From Micropterix aruncella (lineage: Eukaryota > Arthropoda > Insecta > Lepidoptera > Micropterigidae), in contig OX155980.1 in the NCBI GenBank assembly GCA_944548615.1, positions 58,576,533 to 58,640,532 on the forward strand: DNA of 64,000 nt, written 5' to 3'. The notes under the pieces are model-generated. The model was not told the origin of the DNA. It ran no database searches and worked only from the letters and a program-made list of their open reading frames with translations. How positions within the stretch are numbered: position 1 is the stretch's first letter; every line of letters starts with the position of its first letter. Position numbers and translations under genes: made by a program. This document shows, one piece after another, positions 11,484 to 26,457 of this stretch.

Positions 11484-11763
11484 ACATAATAAAGTAAACA
11501 AAAATATGTTTTATTCGTAAGTTTTTTTATTTATTCGAAATGGTGTTGCTTTGCCACCGGTGAACGATCACCCTTCACAAATCCATCTCAAAAACCAAGC
11601 TCACCAATTTTCAAACTAAAATCACTCCAATAGAGCCCAATCAAAGTGATAACCAATTAATAAATCCCATTAAATAAATCGGAGAATGCCGTTTCTTAAA
11701 TGTAGGATGATAAAATCGAAATATTTGAAAATTTCTAATGTAACCAAAATGTAATAAAAGGAC

Positions 11764-12001
11764 TTAACACCTCAAATGTGAGGCGTCCCTTAAGGGATGC
11801 CTTGGCAAAATGTATATAAATTTATATAAATGTAAATATAAATGTAAATGTGCGCCGCTTTATAGTAATCCGCTCTATAGTAATGCTATAGCTCTATAGT
11901 AAACCCCGCTCTATGTAAATGTAAATGTAAATGTAAATATAAATTTATATACATTTTGCCGTAGGCAACCCGAGCTAATCGCCATTCATTTGAGGGGTTA
12001 A
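11764..12001. mobile_element. piggyBac-like MITE with TTAA flanks
   Basis: A 230-bp body (11768-11997) lies between TTAA at 11764-11767 and TTAA at 11998-12001, the target duplication of piggyBac-type transposons. The termini are CACCTCAAATG on the left and, reading inward from the right, CCCCTCAAATG. The inverted similarity continues further in with GGCAAAATGTATATAAA on both sides. The centre contains repeated taaatgtaaatg and ctatagtaa units. No protein is encoded, so it would depend on a transposase supplied elsewhere. Confidence 0.75.
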
Positions 12002-15000
12002 TGTAATAAAACTCGTAAAAATGTAATAAAAAATGTAATAAAACTCTTAATCAGCCAGCCATTAAATAAAAAAAAAAGCTTGATATGCTCATTTTTATAA
12101 AGGAAAACACTCAAATCTTTATTTTTGATCGAGAAAGTTATATTTAAAACTATATGATATTTACACTATAATAATTGGATATTTGCTATGTATTTATTAT
12201 TATTACTATACAATTATATCCACTATTGCTACCATTACCCCATAAAAACGTTTGTATAGCCGCAGGCAGAGTTTACTCCGGCTCTTCCAAGAAACGTACT
12301 AACTCTTCGGGGAGGCTACCAGATAGGGGTTGAGCCGGAGTTGAACCGTGCGTCCCAACTAAATATACGTTATTCGTACCCAAGCTACATGGCTCTATCT
12401 CGCTAATCTATCACAGTTAACCATCAAATTATTAATTAATAAATTAAATAGATAATAGTTTGTGGAGGCCCTGTCGGCGATGTGTCGCGGTCGAGCAGGG
12501 CCGACCAAGAGGATAAGCGGCGCGAAGGTCCGATTGATCGTCCATCAGATTAGTCCGGTGCGCTGCGTCTTTTTTGTATAAATAAATCCTTTTTTCGCCG
12601 ACCGTATTTAAAATTGTTTTCATGGGATTTGTGGTGACTTTATGGGCCGTCGCTTGTATGATTACTTTTCGAATGGTGGCTAATATACATACATTAAAAA
12701 TACCGATTTATGTGACCCGTTGTCCTCCACACTGCTGTAAACACAAGCCCTGAATACGCGGAAAACGGATGTTTCCCAACTCTGTCTGCAAAGGCTACAT
12801 AGGCTGATATGCTTAGATTTAATAAGTACAATGAGCAACTGTTCTTCAATCGAATTTAATGTGGTACTGGATGATTGTATAATCTGTATAATTATATTGT
12901 CTCTAACACTCCGGCGAGTATATGAAGTTAATGGTTTGAGATAAAAATTTGAAGGCCGCCTAATTTACCGAAGTCATATCTCGGAATTACTCTCGAAATG
13001 TCCCAAGCTACTGCGACTTTGGTATCTTGAAATACTTTAAAGATGTCACTATTCCCCGTCTCCTTTACTGAACCATCGTATCAAAAGCCCTAGAACTGAA
13101 TGCACCGATATGGTATCCGTATAACTAGAAAGGATAAAAAAAAATATTCTTGGAATTCTATTTTACCGCATTAATTTTTGGAATCGTCGGCTACAGCACC
13201 CTTCAGCTGAGAAGAGATTTTTTGGCAGTGTAGCATGTCCTGAACCTTCTCAGAGGGTTGTAGATAATCCTAGTCTATTAGAGAAGTTGAAACTGTGTCC
13301 CGTGGAACTATTCCCGGGCATAAATTTACAATTTTATTTCCTTGCTTCCTCATTCCCGTACAAGTTTCCTTCAAATATGAAGATCGGCCGAATGGGCTAA
13401 ACTCATCAGCATCACAAAGTATAAACATTTTTGACTGTAAAAGAGCTAAAAGAATTTTAATTACCAAATAATTATTATTTTATTCCTAAAATTTCAAAAT
13501 AGATATATAATGGGTTCAATCGCGTCCCTTCTTCAACTATTATCAGAAATTGGTTCAAGTGAGTGAGACGCGGTTGTCACTTTCCAGTATAAAACTACCC
13601 ATTGATTATAAAGCGGTGTAAACTAATACCGGAAGAAATGTATACAAACTAACTCAGATGATTTTATTTTAGGCAGGTAGTTTCTTTACAGGAAAAGCTA
13701 CGATCGTTCATTTTATATTCCGCTCTAAGGCACTGCTCTGTCTCGTTTGCATGAACTAATATCCGATATTAGTTCAAGAAAAACCGCAATCGAGCCCATG
13801 TAATACATAGAATTCTGTAATATTACTATTATTATTTGGATTATCAAATAGAAGAATATCACCTTCTATACATGTTACACACATAGATACAATATTTATA
13901 ATTATTTGACGTCCTTTGTGTCATTCAGACTCATTAGTCTAAGGTTGTGAAATTTGAATTATTAATTTAAATAATCAAATATATCAATTAATAAGCTCTT
14001 TACATTTATTTGTTTGTATTATTATACATTTGTATCTTAATGGCGAATGTACTGCTTTCTGACGTATCACAATATAATATAGGTAATATACAAGCCACTT
14101 TAAGTAACCAGTAGTCATTACAAGCTTTTTGCATGTTACTAGTTTGAGTATATTACTTTTTTAAAATAACTAGAAAGCTAATAAGATCAGTATTTAATAT
14201 AACGGAAGTAATTATTTAAAATAATAATATTTTTTGAGAATCAGATCATATAAAATATAAACAGTAAAAATATTTTTAAAATCAATAACTAAAATACTAA
14301 GAAAAAGCATCCAAATTAATGTATCTATAAATATCAAAAATAATTTAAAAATTCGCATGATTCGACACACCTACACGTATCGAAGAATGCCGATAGACTT
14401 ACATTCGATTTCATAATTTCACGGAATAGAACTGTTGGGAGTGGGGACATTTAAAAAAATCCTTGATGCACGGCTTGTTATAATAGCAGGGTACTGAACT
14501 GGCCGGTAGCGCGGCGGATCAGCTCTTTGCTGCGACAGCCGCGACCATGGCCCACCACCCCATGCTGTTTAATTTTATTTTTATATTAAACTCTCAATGC
14601 CGGCATAATATCGGCCGAACGGACAGCTCATTTTTGCCATCGTTAAATATCCAATTTACAATATGATATCGCTTTTATGGCTTAAACACAAGTTATCGCT
14701 ATCGAAGGCTGCTTTAAAAAAGCTCATCGCATACGCGGAAAAGCACACAGACACATCTAAAGTGCATGCGTGCGACATTTCTGTACAGCTCTCACGATAA
14801 CTTGCTAAAATAACGAAGCATATATACGACCTGTCTCTTTCCGCACAGTATAGCTTTCCGTCTGGCAGTTAAAAATGGTCGCTATTTTATAAAACCTACT
14901 TCATCTTGCCTAACGAAATATTTCCTTCTTGACATGATACCTCTATTCATAATAAAGGATTGCAGTCAACATGATACATTATTATTATTATTATGTTTTA

Positions 15001-15190
15001 CAGACAGGCAGCATCATTGCTAATATGACACAATTTAACAGAGCATTATCTGAAGTGTGTATACAGTAGGTATATTTAAATATATGTCTAATCTTTTTTA
15101 AATATGTTGACACTCCATAATTCAACCACTTGAGCAGGTAAATTTTTCTACTGATAAACAGTCCGGTTGGCTAGACAGTGTATCCTGGGA
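12002..15190. other. no gene seen
   Basis: Mainly AT-rich. Bases 12260-12400 contain a gataggggttgagccgg-type motif related to the edge of the mid-repetitive sequences at 27.05 and 44.5 kb. A GC-richer patch lies at 12465-12570 and another near 14490-14560. A minus-strand frame at 13270-13467 and other short frames have no recognisable domain. Confidence 0.45.
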
Positions 15191-15193
15191 TTA

Positions 15194-15306
15194 TAACGTC
15201 CGTAGCCCCGTTGACACCGGTTCTCCTAGTTGTTACCGAAGTTAGGCAGCGACGAGCGCGGTCAATACTGGGATGGATGACCGCCTGAGTGTTTTACTGC
15301 GTGATG
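15194..15306 (+). pseudogene. 5S rRNA-like sequence (pseudogene or SINE head)
   Basis: About 113 bases follow the eukaryotic 5S rRNA from its 5' region (aacgtcc) to near its 3' end (gcgtgatg). Recognisable landmarks are acaccggttctc, the internal-control-region segment accgaagtta, the C-box-like ggatggatgaccgcctg, and actgcgtgatg. Several positions differ from a functional 5S gene: gttaggcag for gttaagcaa, and an altered helix after the C box. No flanking 5S copy is present, so this is a dispersed copy. It could be a retroposed pseudogene or the head of a 5S-derived SINE3-type retroposon. The neighbouring CR1 fragment lies in the opposite orientation, so it is not the expected SINE tail. An oocyte-type active gene seems unlikely. 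Confidence 0.7.
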
Positions 15307-15309
15307 CTA

Positions 15310-15865
15310 CAAATGCCCGCCTAGAAGATGGTGCCAATAGGCAACAAGGCGGGTTCCACAAAAAGGCATATGCCTTGTGGGTAAAAAAAATGTGTTTTCT
15401 CTAGTATAAAGTCGTGTTCTCGCAGATGATGCATGCGGTTCCGCATAATGATTAAGACAACTCGGGGCAGTTATAGCATCCCTTGACGATCTTTTACGTC
15501 TCAATGAGGTCACCACTGATCCGACGATCCTTGAGTGTGGGCAGTTCCAATCTGCGGAGTCTTTTGAAATATTCCAGCTTGTTAAAACCCATTGATCGCT
15601 TTGTCGCCCATTAAACCCATTGAACCCATTGATCGCTTAAGCGCTTTTCGCTGGATTTTCTCTAGGAGATCCTCGTCTTTCACAAAAAAAGGAATTCTAG
15701 ATCTGGAATCCAAACTCTAACATTGGTCTTATACAGGTTTTGTAAAATGACAAAAATAATGCTTATATTATGTAGTGAAATGATCTGCGGATGAGTTACA
15801 TAATTGAGTTGGCCTTTTTCACGAACTTTGTAATATGCTCATCGTTATGACCAGATCCTTTAGTT
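15310..15865 (-). pseudogene. CR1-like LINE reverse transcriptase C-terminal fragment
   Basis: Reading the minus strand across several frameshifts and stops gives a series typical of CR1-group reverse transcriptases, in the right order. The pieces are KDL, NDEHITKFVKKANSI, LYKTNVRVWIPDLE, FKRLRRLELPTLKDRR, and ISGDLIET followed by a stop and KIVKG. These lie in the thumb and connection region downstream of the catalytic FADD box, which is absent here. The fragment is 5'-truncated and dead. It abuts the 5S-like sequence, 3' end to 3' end. Confidence 0.8.
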
Positions 15866-17326
15866 GCTGTAATTTGATTAAAATATTTTCTTGTGTGACA
15901 GTCATTACTACCTTTACCTCAAAATGGTAGCACTAAAACAGGTATATCTTTCGGCCTGGACTAATTATTTACTAATATTCTATTATAGAATAATAATGAC
16001 ACTGACACACACAGCCTTTAACTATATACGACTTAAATACTCCAATAACACAATTTATATCATATCTGCTAAGAAAACATCACAAAAACATCTTGCATGT
16101 GAAATTTAGTAGACTGAACGAAATATAGTTGCCAAAGGTCGAGTAGTTATTTCTTCAATATGCTTTGTTTTTAATCACCTGACGTAAATTTTCGTAAATT
16201 GGCAGTTCACTTAATAGTGTCCTTTGAAAAGTCCTGTTATTCTTAGTTATTTTTACACCTTAGTTCACATTAGAAAACTTTGGTCACCTTAGCGAAGATA
16301 AAGTAGTTTTAATATCTTTCGATGAAGGATTTATGATTAGTATGAGACCTTGTTCTTCTGTCCCAGGATCGGATTTCTTCCGCATTTAGGCTTCTAGTCA
16401 AACCACAAAGCGGTTCTGGTCCTATGAAGGGCACGTGGGTTATGTTATGGATAGCAATAAAACGCTCTTACTGGTGACTCCGGAAAAAAACTGTTTTTTC
16501 CAATTCGTATATGGGAAAGTTGATGCAAGTAATTTCGGACCGCTTACCGAAGATGTTTTTAGTCAAAAAAAAATTGGTCGTTCGTCGCGATTCGTTTGCT
16601 CGCCGATTCGTTCAGTGATCCGTTGTCATTAGAGTGGAATGCTGACTATGCAGAAACGCTGCGCGCACTCACTATAACCCCACGGCTCTTTTGAACGATC
16701 TCGTCCGTGGATCAGCGTGCGTCTCATTGTCGGCCCGTCCGATCGATCCGACTTGAACGTAACGGTTTGATAATTTCACAAAATCGGCGACGTTTAGATG
16801 TTCCGAAACGCCAATTTGTTTAAATTGCCTATCCGACTCGAACATACTAAATATCTACTCTGCTCACGAATCGGTAATGTTGTACTCGGTAGGTACCTCT
16901 AGGCACTGGCATAACAGCTTGTTTGTGGCTGGCTACAAATATGACCAAAAGACGCTTATATATTTTGCTTCAGCAATTATTCTCATTTAAAAATATTTTT
17001 TTCCTATTATTTATATAATATTGCACAGTTTAGACATTAGTTAATACCAGAATATAAATATACACTAGTGACAAAGCTAATAGCGCAAATAAATATTGTA
17101 TCAATATAGGTAAAAGTTTTACTAGGATCAGGGCACTTAATATATGTATAAGGTAGACAAAATTTAGACGCAAGTATAAATAGTAGAAATAGCTTTAAAA
17201 TAAGTGAAGTGAAAAGCCTTGGGATTGATACCATCAAAATTTCAAGTAGTAATTCATGCAATAGAAAATAGAAACAGAAATAAATACAAAATCATAAAAA
17301 CGAAGACTATCGCGGTTGTTTGACAT
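15866..17326. other. no gene seen
   Basis: AT-rich with a GC-richer patch at about 16530-16800 containing repeated ttcgtcgcgattcg-like motifs. Short frames (15891-16109, 16435-16632, 17037-17261) show no known domain. Confidence 0.45.
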
Positions 17327-17832
17327 TATAAATAGGATAGAAACGAATTTACCGCGTGAAATTTGTAGCACTCGACGTTTCGGTGACGTTGCAGCCGCCG
17401 TTGTCCAGGGTAGACTGAAAGAGCTGTCAATCCGTTGTTTTGCGGGTAGGCCGCATCCCGCTGCCGCCACTGCGTAAGTTATAACGGTGGTGGAGGGGCG
17501 GACTCGGACTCATTAGAGACGACGGATACAAACTCTCTTCTACGTGGAACCCTCTTCTTAAAATATTCCCGTCGCCGAACGCCGAACGCAAGGACGTAAG
17601 ACAGGATTCAGCAAGTGTGGTGTGCAAGACGGATTTTCGAAATTCGCGCTTTTCGAGTCCGGCCCCCACCACCGTTATAACCTACGCAGTGGTGGCAGTG
17701 GTATGCAGCCTACCCGCAAAACAACGGATTGACAGCTCTTTCAGTCTACCCTGGACGACGGCGGCTGCAACGTCGCCGAAACGTCGGGTGCTACAAATTT
17801 CAAGCGGTAAATTCGTTTCTATCCTATTTATA
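17327..17832. repeat. large inverted repeat with about 180-bp arms
   Basis: Bases 17327-17507 and 17655-17832 are inverted copies with only scattered differences, around a spacer of about 147 bases. Landmarks in the arms are aataggatagaaacgaattt, cgacgtttcggtgacgttgc, gtccagggtagactgaaaga and ataacggtggtgg. The motif ccgaaacgtcgg is common near the ends of Penelope-like retroelements, which also tend to occur in inverted pairs, so that origin is possible. Frames on both strands mirror each other because of the symmetry and need not be genes. Confidence 0.75.
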
Positions 17833-18546
<714 letters not shown>

Positions 18547-18836
18547 CATAGAGATGAATACGACTAGTGTCGAAATATTCTCAATCATATAATTTCTTCT
18601 AAAATAAGTTACTAACATCCATTTCTGTTACAGAAACCATCCTCCTATACGTATTACATCCAAGGGCATACAGTAATTCGGCTGCAATAACTAAGAACAT
18701 CATAGGTTATCAATTGCGGAAACAGGTGCCGCTGCCCTAAGTATTTAAAGAGGACGTTAACTATCGTTTAAATGTTTCTGGTCCACCAGGACCCCAGATA
18801 AGTAACTTTTCATGAATCTAATTTTATATATTATTG

Positions 18837-20872
<2,036 letters not shown>

Positions 20873-21323
20873 TAATTATATAGATCTCTGCAATTTAAGA
20901 ATGGTTTGAAACTGTCTTCTTCTTATAACGAAGGTTAGACCATGTCATTGAAATTATAATTTGGTTATAACCGCATGGAATATTCCTCGTATACTAATTT
21001 CAATACCTCTCATAAATTTATCAATCAAGGTTGATGTGTTCTCTGGCACATGCATACAAGTAATCTGACCAAAAAATTACTGCTGTCGAAACTTTATAGA
21101 ATATAGCAATTCTCTTCCTGCATAGCTATCAGTGGCGACTTAATTAGTAATGTTCTTCTTGGCTTCGGCCGATTCGTAAAAAAATTGATTGCTTGTTTGT
21201 TGAAATATTCTATTTCATGTTTCAATGCTTGTTAAGAGATTCGTTTGAAAATCTCTTCCTACAGGTCCGACATGCCTTTGTAATGGTCTCCGGATTAACA
21301 TAAGGCAATAATATTCTGTATTC
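20873..21323. other. no gene seen
   Basis: AT-rich sequence between the Helitron 3' end and a LINE fragment. It may include the decayed 3' untranslated part of that LINE. Confidence 0.4.
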
Positions 21324-21762
21324 ATCATCAATAGAGGTACAACTCGCTGTGAGTCTTGGATTCGCCAACAATCTTCTTTCATTCCACCCTATCCTGGGCT
21401 TGAGTTTTCCAGTTGTACACTCCGAGTGCATTTAGGTTTTTAACCACATAATCAAGCCTTTCGCAGCTTTGGCCGTTCGACTTTACGATGCCCGCAGGGT
21501 TTTCCATAAATAATGCATATCATGGCTGTTCATTATTCATCTTTTCGACATCACCATTCTAACTTTTAAGAAATGTCACAAAATGCACATTATTATAAAG
21601 TTTATAAAAATATTGTTTGTTACACTTTTCCGCCCGCCGTTCTCCTGTACGGCACCGATAATCCCTTTGTTTTTTTCGCGTTTGAAGGCATCTCATGCAT
21701 TTTCATACCCTTTGTATAGAGTCCATGTTTCTGAAGCGTAAGTTAAGGCTGGTCTGATGAGA
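21324..21762 (-). pseudogene. RTE-like LINE reverse transcriptase C-terminal fragment
   Basis: On the minus strand the frame starting near 21762 reads TLIRPALTYASETWTLYKG, a hallmark downstream of the reverse transcriptase core in RTE-type and related LINEs. A stop follows, then DAFKREKNKGIIGAVQENG. Further on it reads ERLDYVVKNLNALGVYNWKT, AQDRVE, a stop in place of Trp, then KKIVGESKTHSEL. This matches the usual C-terminal pattern of DL..LGV.NW...AQDR..WR.I...KTH. Several stops and frame changes show it is dead. Fragments of the same C-terminal region occur at 25297-25375 and 58340-58505. Confidence 0.8.
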
Positions 21763-22739
21763 GTATGACGAATCACGGAAAGACATTCACATAATTATAG
21801 GATACAAACAATTTACAAAACTACCAGGGCCTTTCTCTCAGACGTACTATAGAATTATATCAGAATGCCCAAAGAGGTCTCAGAGATGGACTAAAGAAAA
21901 CCTTACAGCCTTAAGGCCCAGTGACAGTTACTAGACACCTCCCATGACGGTGATATTAGTATTCTTACAAATTATTTTGCTATAAATCATATACATATAT
22001 ATACTGTTGGTTATAAGCTCAGTCACTGTATACATCCGACCTTTCAAAGAGCCGGTAGTTGTAATTTTTTATATCGTAATAAGGTCTGTTCCAATGGTAT
22101 AAGACCAAGTTTGCAGCTTCAAAAGACCTATGCAAGCTGTCTATGCCTAAAAAAAGAGTGAAATATTTGTACTTGTTTCGGAATCTTCTAAAATGTGTGT
22201 CCTGTAAGTAGAGTTATTCTTTATTTTCTTTACAAAGTAAAAAAATTAATTTGATACATTTTAGGCACCATACAGAGAGTTTCTTAGATGCAGATCTTCA
22301 AAAATTACTAATGTTTGGCTATTTTATTATCGCGCTAATCCTCAGAAAACCAAGTGGCTATTGGAATATCCAAAAAAAAAGTTGTTGTAAACAAATTCAT
22401 CTTTTGAAATATATTGTCAATGAATAACTCTTCTATCGGTTGCATATCTTAAGAAATTATGAGCCTAAAAACGAAAAAAGTGGCAAAATTATTCTGTTTT
22501 TTTGAGCACTGCGCAGATTGCATATGTTTTTACACGACTGCTCAACAAAAAAGGAGTGTAATGTGTTCAGGGTTCATCTATATATGTGTTCAAATATTTC
22601 TATTTTTTTTTGTCAATTAATAAATTTTTGATAATTACTCTCTAAATTCTAAGCTCAAGAGAAGCTCAAGAAAGAGAACTCAAGAGACTTTCACTTGAGT
22701 TCTCTCTTCAACCCATTGGCGGTTAATCTTCGAAAATAT
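21763..22739. other. no gene seen
   Basis: AT-rich, no recognised feature. A short inverted motif (caagaga/ctcttg with gagaactcaag and cttgagttctctc) around 22660-22710 can form a hairpin. Confidence 0.4.
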
Positions 22740-23110
22740 TATTTCAATTATGGCAGGAATACAGCGCAATAAATATGCATTGTCGTCGAAGGTATTCGGG
22801 AAGTTAGGGCGATCCCGCTTTTTCGGGACGTATGGCAACTCTGCTTCACGGCCAGACTGGGCTCAATTCCAGAATTGCAGATATCGGAAACCGCCAGGTT
22901 TCGGATCTTAGCATAAAATGCCTGTATTTTGTTGGCATTTGGCAAATCATGTAGGGGCCGCAGCGACACAGTGCAGCGGGATGCCTGAGAGCAACCCCCC
23001 CCCCCCCCGGACGAACCACGCTGTAAATTCGACGACGCGTAAAATCCGCTGACAAACGATGACAGTGCTCGCTGCGATGCCTGACAGTGGTAGGCAACTC
23101 CACACAAACG
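22740..23110. other. GC-richer block with a 14-base C run
   Basis: Moderately CpG-rich sequence with C14 at 22995-23008. Frames on the minus strand cross it but have no recognisable domain and include the homopolymer. It could be an old repeat or regulatory DNA. Confidence 0.3.
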
Positions 23111-23929
23111 CATGAAAGAAAACAGATATATTTAGTAAAATTTATATATTCAAATTCTAAATTGCTACAAGATTAGTAAAATTATAGTTTATATATTTAG
23201 ATTTAGTATTTTTTTTTTGGATTTTACCACCCCACTAGACATACTCTCTTCTGTTTTTTTCTTTAATTTATTTTTTTAAATATTACCATCTGTATTATGT
23301 AAACACGACTGAACGTGACATTTCTGGTTTTGTATAATATTTTTAGCACACTTTTTATATTTATACTAGATTTTAACAATGCGAGATAAATGTTATGGTA
23401 AAACCAATACATTTATTATTATTGTTATTTTAATTCAAATTTCATGGTAATTTTGTTCTCATTTACTACATTCATTGCTCTCATTTAGTGGGTTTTCATT
23501 TAATACGGGCAAATTCCGCCACCCCAGGATCGTATAGATATATAATCATTATTTCAGCCGTGGGTTGAACACAGAGACAGGTACAACAGTCATAGTCATA
23601 GACATAATTTTATTAATTCGAAAAAGTACATACTGTGGAATGCGTCATTTTTCATTGTCGTACAAATATTAATAACTTCATTACATTTACATATACTTTA
23701 AATAAAGGTACGTATGGTTCAATAATCGTCTAACAGTCCATCGTCTAACTACGCCAATAAGCCCGTGAGAGTCCAACCCCTCACAACGAGACACTGGGAA
23801 TTGAAGCCTGCGAATTGACCTCGGGCCCTCACTGCCAGGTTTGGGCAGATTTCTCAGACCTTGTTTAGTCTCAGGTTTGAGATCGCGGATCGAGGCGCCC
23901 TTTGGCGGACCGAGGCGCCCACATCGATA
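23111..23929. other. AT-rich stretch, no gene seen
   Basis: AT-rich sequence, then from about 23730 GC-richer repeat-like DNA. A short duplicated motif (ggatcgaggcgcccttt / ggaccgaggcgcccaca) lies near 23885-23920. Confidence 0.4.
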
Positions 23930-24370
23930 TATTAGGGGATCATATATCGATGGGTGGCCGAGGGATCGTTTCAAGATAGATGACGTCAGGTCGACAACTA
24001 CCCCCGCTCTCTAGGAAACAAAGTTCTCCAGACCTGCGGTTATTCGCCGGATGGGTAGCGTGTCTAGCAAAATCCGCCGGAGGTGTTCTTCCAAATCCGC
24101 AAACTTCTGATTTCAACCGCCTCCGACTGCAGTTTACAGCTCAGCGGTAGAAGCTCACAGCGGCCCTGACTACGAGTAGGCTACCGGCTATGAGTTGCAC
24201 CGTGACTTAGGTTGACACCGTCCAAGCTGCACGGAGCTATTAGAACATATTTCATGGAGCCTCCGCCCTACTGACGAAGCGGAAATTTCAAGCAGATTTG
24301 TCCGTGGACCGCCACTGCGCGACCCCTGCCGTCGACAATGTCGCTCGCCGTGTCGCCGCGGCTGGTTTAC
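23930..24370 (-). repeat. mid-repetitive family, diverged copy
   Basis: Parts align with the 54.8-kb copy of the 7.2-kb family: gatcgtttcaaga, then gtc..caactacccccgctct.tagg, then cgccggatgggta. Other parts do not align, so this is an old, deleted or rearranged copy. Frames here are accidental. Confidence 0.5.
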
Positions 24371-24694
24371 ACACAAAATGATATATTGTTGTGAATAAAG
24401 AATCGTGTGGTGTCACGTCGCCGTGCCACCTTCGTCTAAAATCTTGTTACCGATATCGAAATCATTACTCGCCTGCCATGGCGCGACACTCTAATCTTAA
24501 TCGTGTGGGCGGCGCTGCACCGACGGGACGCTCCACGCAGAAGAGACCAATCCCGTTCGGCGGGTAACTTAACTCATAGTCTAAGAGATGACAGCGAAAC
24601 AGTCTCCGCGTTTTAAGACAAAAATAAATACGTACATAAAAACACGAAGAGAAAAACAGCGAACAGATTATATATATATATAGGTTCTGAAAGC

Positions 24695-25140
24695 ACGCGA
24701 GGAGAGTTACATTGAAACCAACTAGTATGACTATATAGCATGGGGATATCAAAATCATCATTGATTTATTTATTTTATGCATATTTCTGGTTATCCTACT
24801 GTATACGCCAGGAGAGTTAAATTGAAACTAACTAGCATGGGTATATAATAGTATGGGGATATCAAAATCATCATTGATTTATTTATTTTATGCTTATTTA
24901 TGGTTATCCTAGTGTATACGCCAGGAGAGTCACATTACAACTAACTGCTATGGGTGTATATATTATGAGTATATCAAAATCATCAATGATTTATTTATTT
25001 TATGGATATTTCTGGTTATCCTACTTAATACGCGAGGAGAGTCACACTGAAACTAACTAGAATGGGTATATAAAAGTATGGGGATATCAAAATCATCATT
25101 ATTCTATTTAATTTACGCATATTTCTGGTTATCTTAGTGT
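24695..25140 (+). repeat. minisatellite: four tandem units of about 112 bp
   Basis: Units begin with acgc(g/c)aggagagt at about 24695, 24805, 24918 and 25030, giving lengths of 110-113 bp. Each contains gaaactaactag, a tatggggatatcaaaatcat core, tgatttatttattttatgc and tttctggttatcct. Units differ by scattered substitutions, so the array is not recent. Confidence 0.9.
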
Positions 25141-25296
25141 GCACTTTCCTTCTTAGTGCAGATTTACCTAATTTATATTTTTTTTAAATTACAGCAATGA
25201 TTATCATTGTTGTGAGATTCCTTAAAATCGAAAGGCTCATATAGTTAGTGCATTCGAACCGGATAGAAAATGAACATTCCTTGAAATGCATTTTTG

Positions 25297-25375
25297 TTGT
25301 TGAGCCATCGACCAAAACTTCTGTGGCTTGATTCTGCGGTTAAAGACCTAAATGTACGTATAGTGAACACCTTAA
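25297..25375 (+). pseudogene. short RTE-like LINE C-terminal fragment
   Basis: The plus strand reads RPKLLWLDSAVKDLNV, the RP...WLD.V..DL motif found near the C-terminus of RTE-type LINE proteins and in the fragments at 21.3 and 58.4 kb. Too short for a firm clade call. Confidence 0.4.
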
Positions 25376-25425
25376 TAACCTAAGGCCATTACTAACAATT
25401 AGATGTAGCGCCATTATATTAATTA

Positions 25426-26457
25426 TGTATTTGTTTATCCACTTATTAGGTACTAATCAAAATTACAGAAAAACCATTGATATCAACTACAAATACATAT
25501 ATCAACTAGTAACTATACAAATATAATGCAGCGTAAAGTAACAGCAATCATATAATAATTAATAATTAATTAAGTGTAATAACAGTCTGATTAACAGAGA
25601 GATTGGCGGTAAAAATACCAAAAGGTGCGCGAGAACGGTTTCGTGGAAAAATGGTGCGATCGAGCACGAAGATAATTATTAGGAACGAAAAGATCCACCT
25701 TAGCTAGTATAGCAGCGTTATCAGTTTTGCTTTAAATTAGATAAAAAATATAGGACATGGAACTATAGCCAACCATGCCTGTGATAATTGCTGTCGGATA
25801 CAAAAATGGATAATATCCGTGCTGCTGGAATTACAAAAATCTAAAAAAAAATACTTTCCAGCATGAGGTAATTTTTCCAGCTTGAGGATATATGTATCTT
25901 CACACGAATTCCAAATAGGTGCATTTCCATGCGACTTCTGTCAGTAGAATTGTACAACGTGCAACATGTCCATAACCCGAATATAATTGAGGATTTTGGA
26001 TTGCCGTATTGCAACCCCTAGAAACATGAAATAAATTATAGATAGTTGCCTAATGAGCTCCTTGAAAATTACCTGGGAGGTACCTGACTTCAGTCACTCC
26101 AGAAAGCACACACACACAGCGATAGAGTAATCATAGATGAGCAGGCGATCTCGTGTATATCACCACTGAATATTTGTTAACCACCAGTGAAGGTTACAAG
26201 CATGGCTCCATGCGCATCAATATCACGCATTATTATCCACTGGAGTTGCCGAGGCCTGCTAGCACTTCCAGTGCATAACAATAATTTGACGTCATCAGAA
26301 ACATTAGACACCATGCTAATGTGACAACTTTACTCAGATTGTTAACAAATAGGTCGAATAACAAAGGTCGGGAGTTTGATCCTTGGCTAATTCCCGATTG
26401 AGTTCTGTATAGTTTGAAATCAAATCTCCAAATTTAACAAATTGCTAGCGCCCCCAT
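25426..26457 (-). pseudogene. decayed second copy of the Jockey-like LINE
   Basis: Aligned base by base, this region matches 39001-40126 in the same orientation: the LINE 3' UTR, C-terminal region and part of the reverse transcriptase. It is 5'-truncated at about 26457, has an internal deletion of roughly 85 bp near 25610, and carries many small indels. At the catalytic box one base is missing (gtcatcagaaac here, gtcatcagcaaa in the 39.96-kb copy). This shifts the frame exactly at FADD, so the copy cannot encode an active enzyme. A CA-repeat expansion near 26107-26118 replaces part of the coding sequence. Confidence 0.9.
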
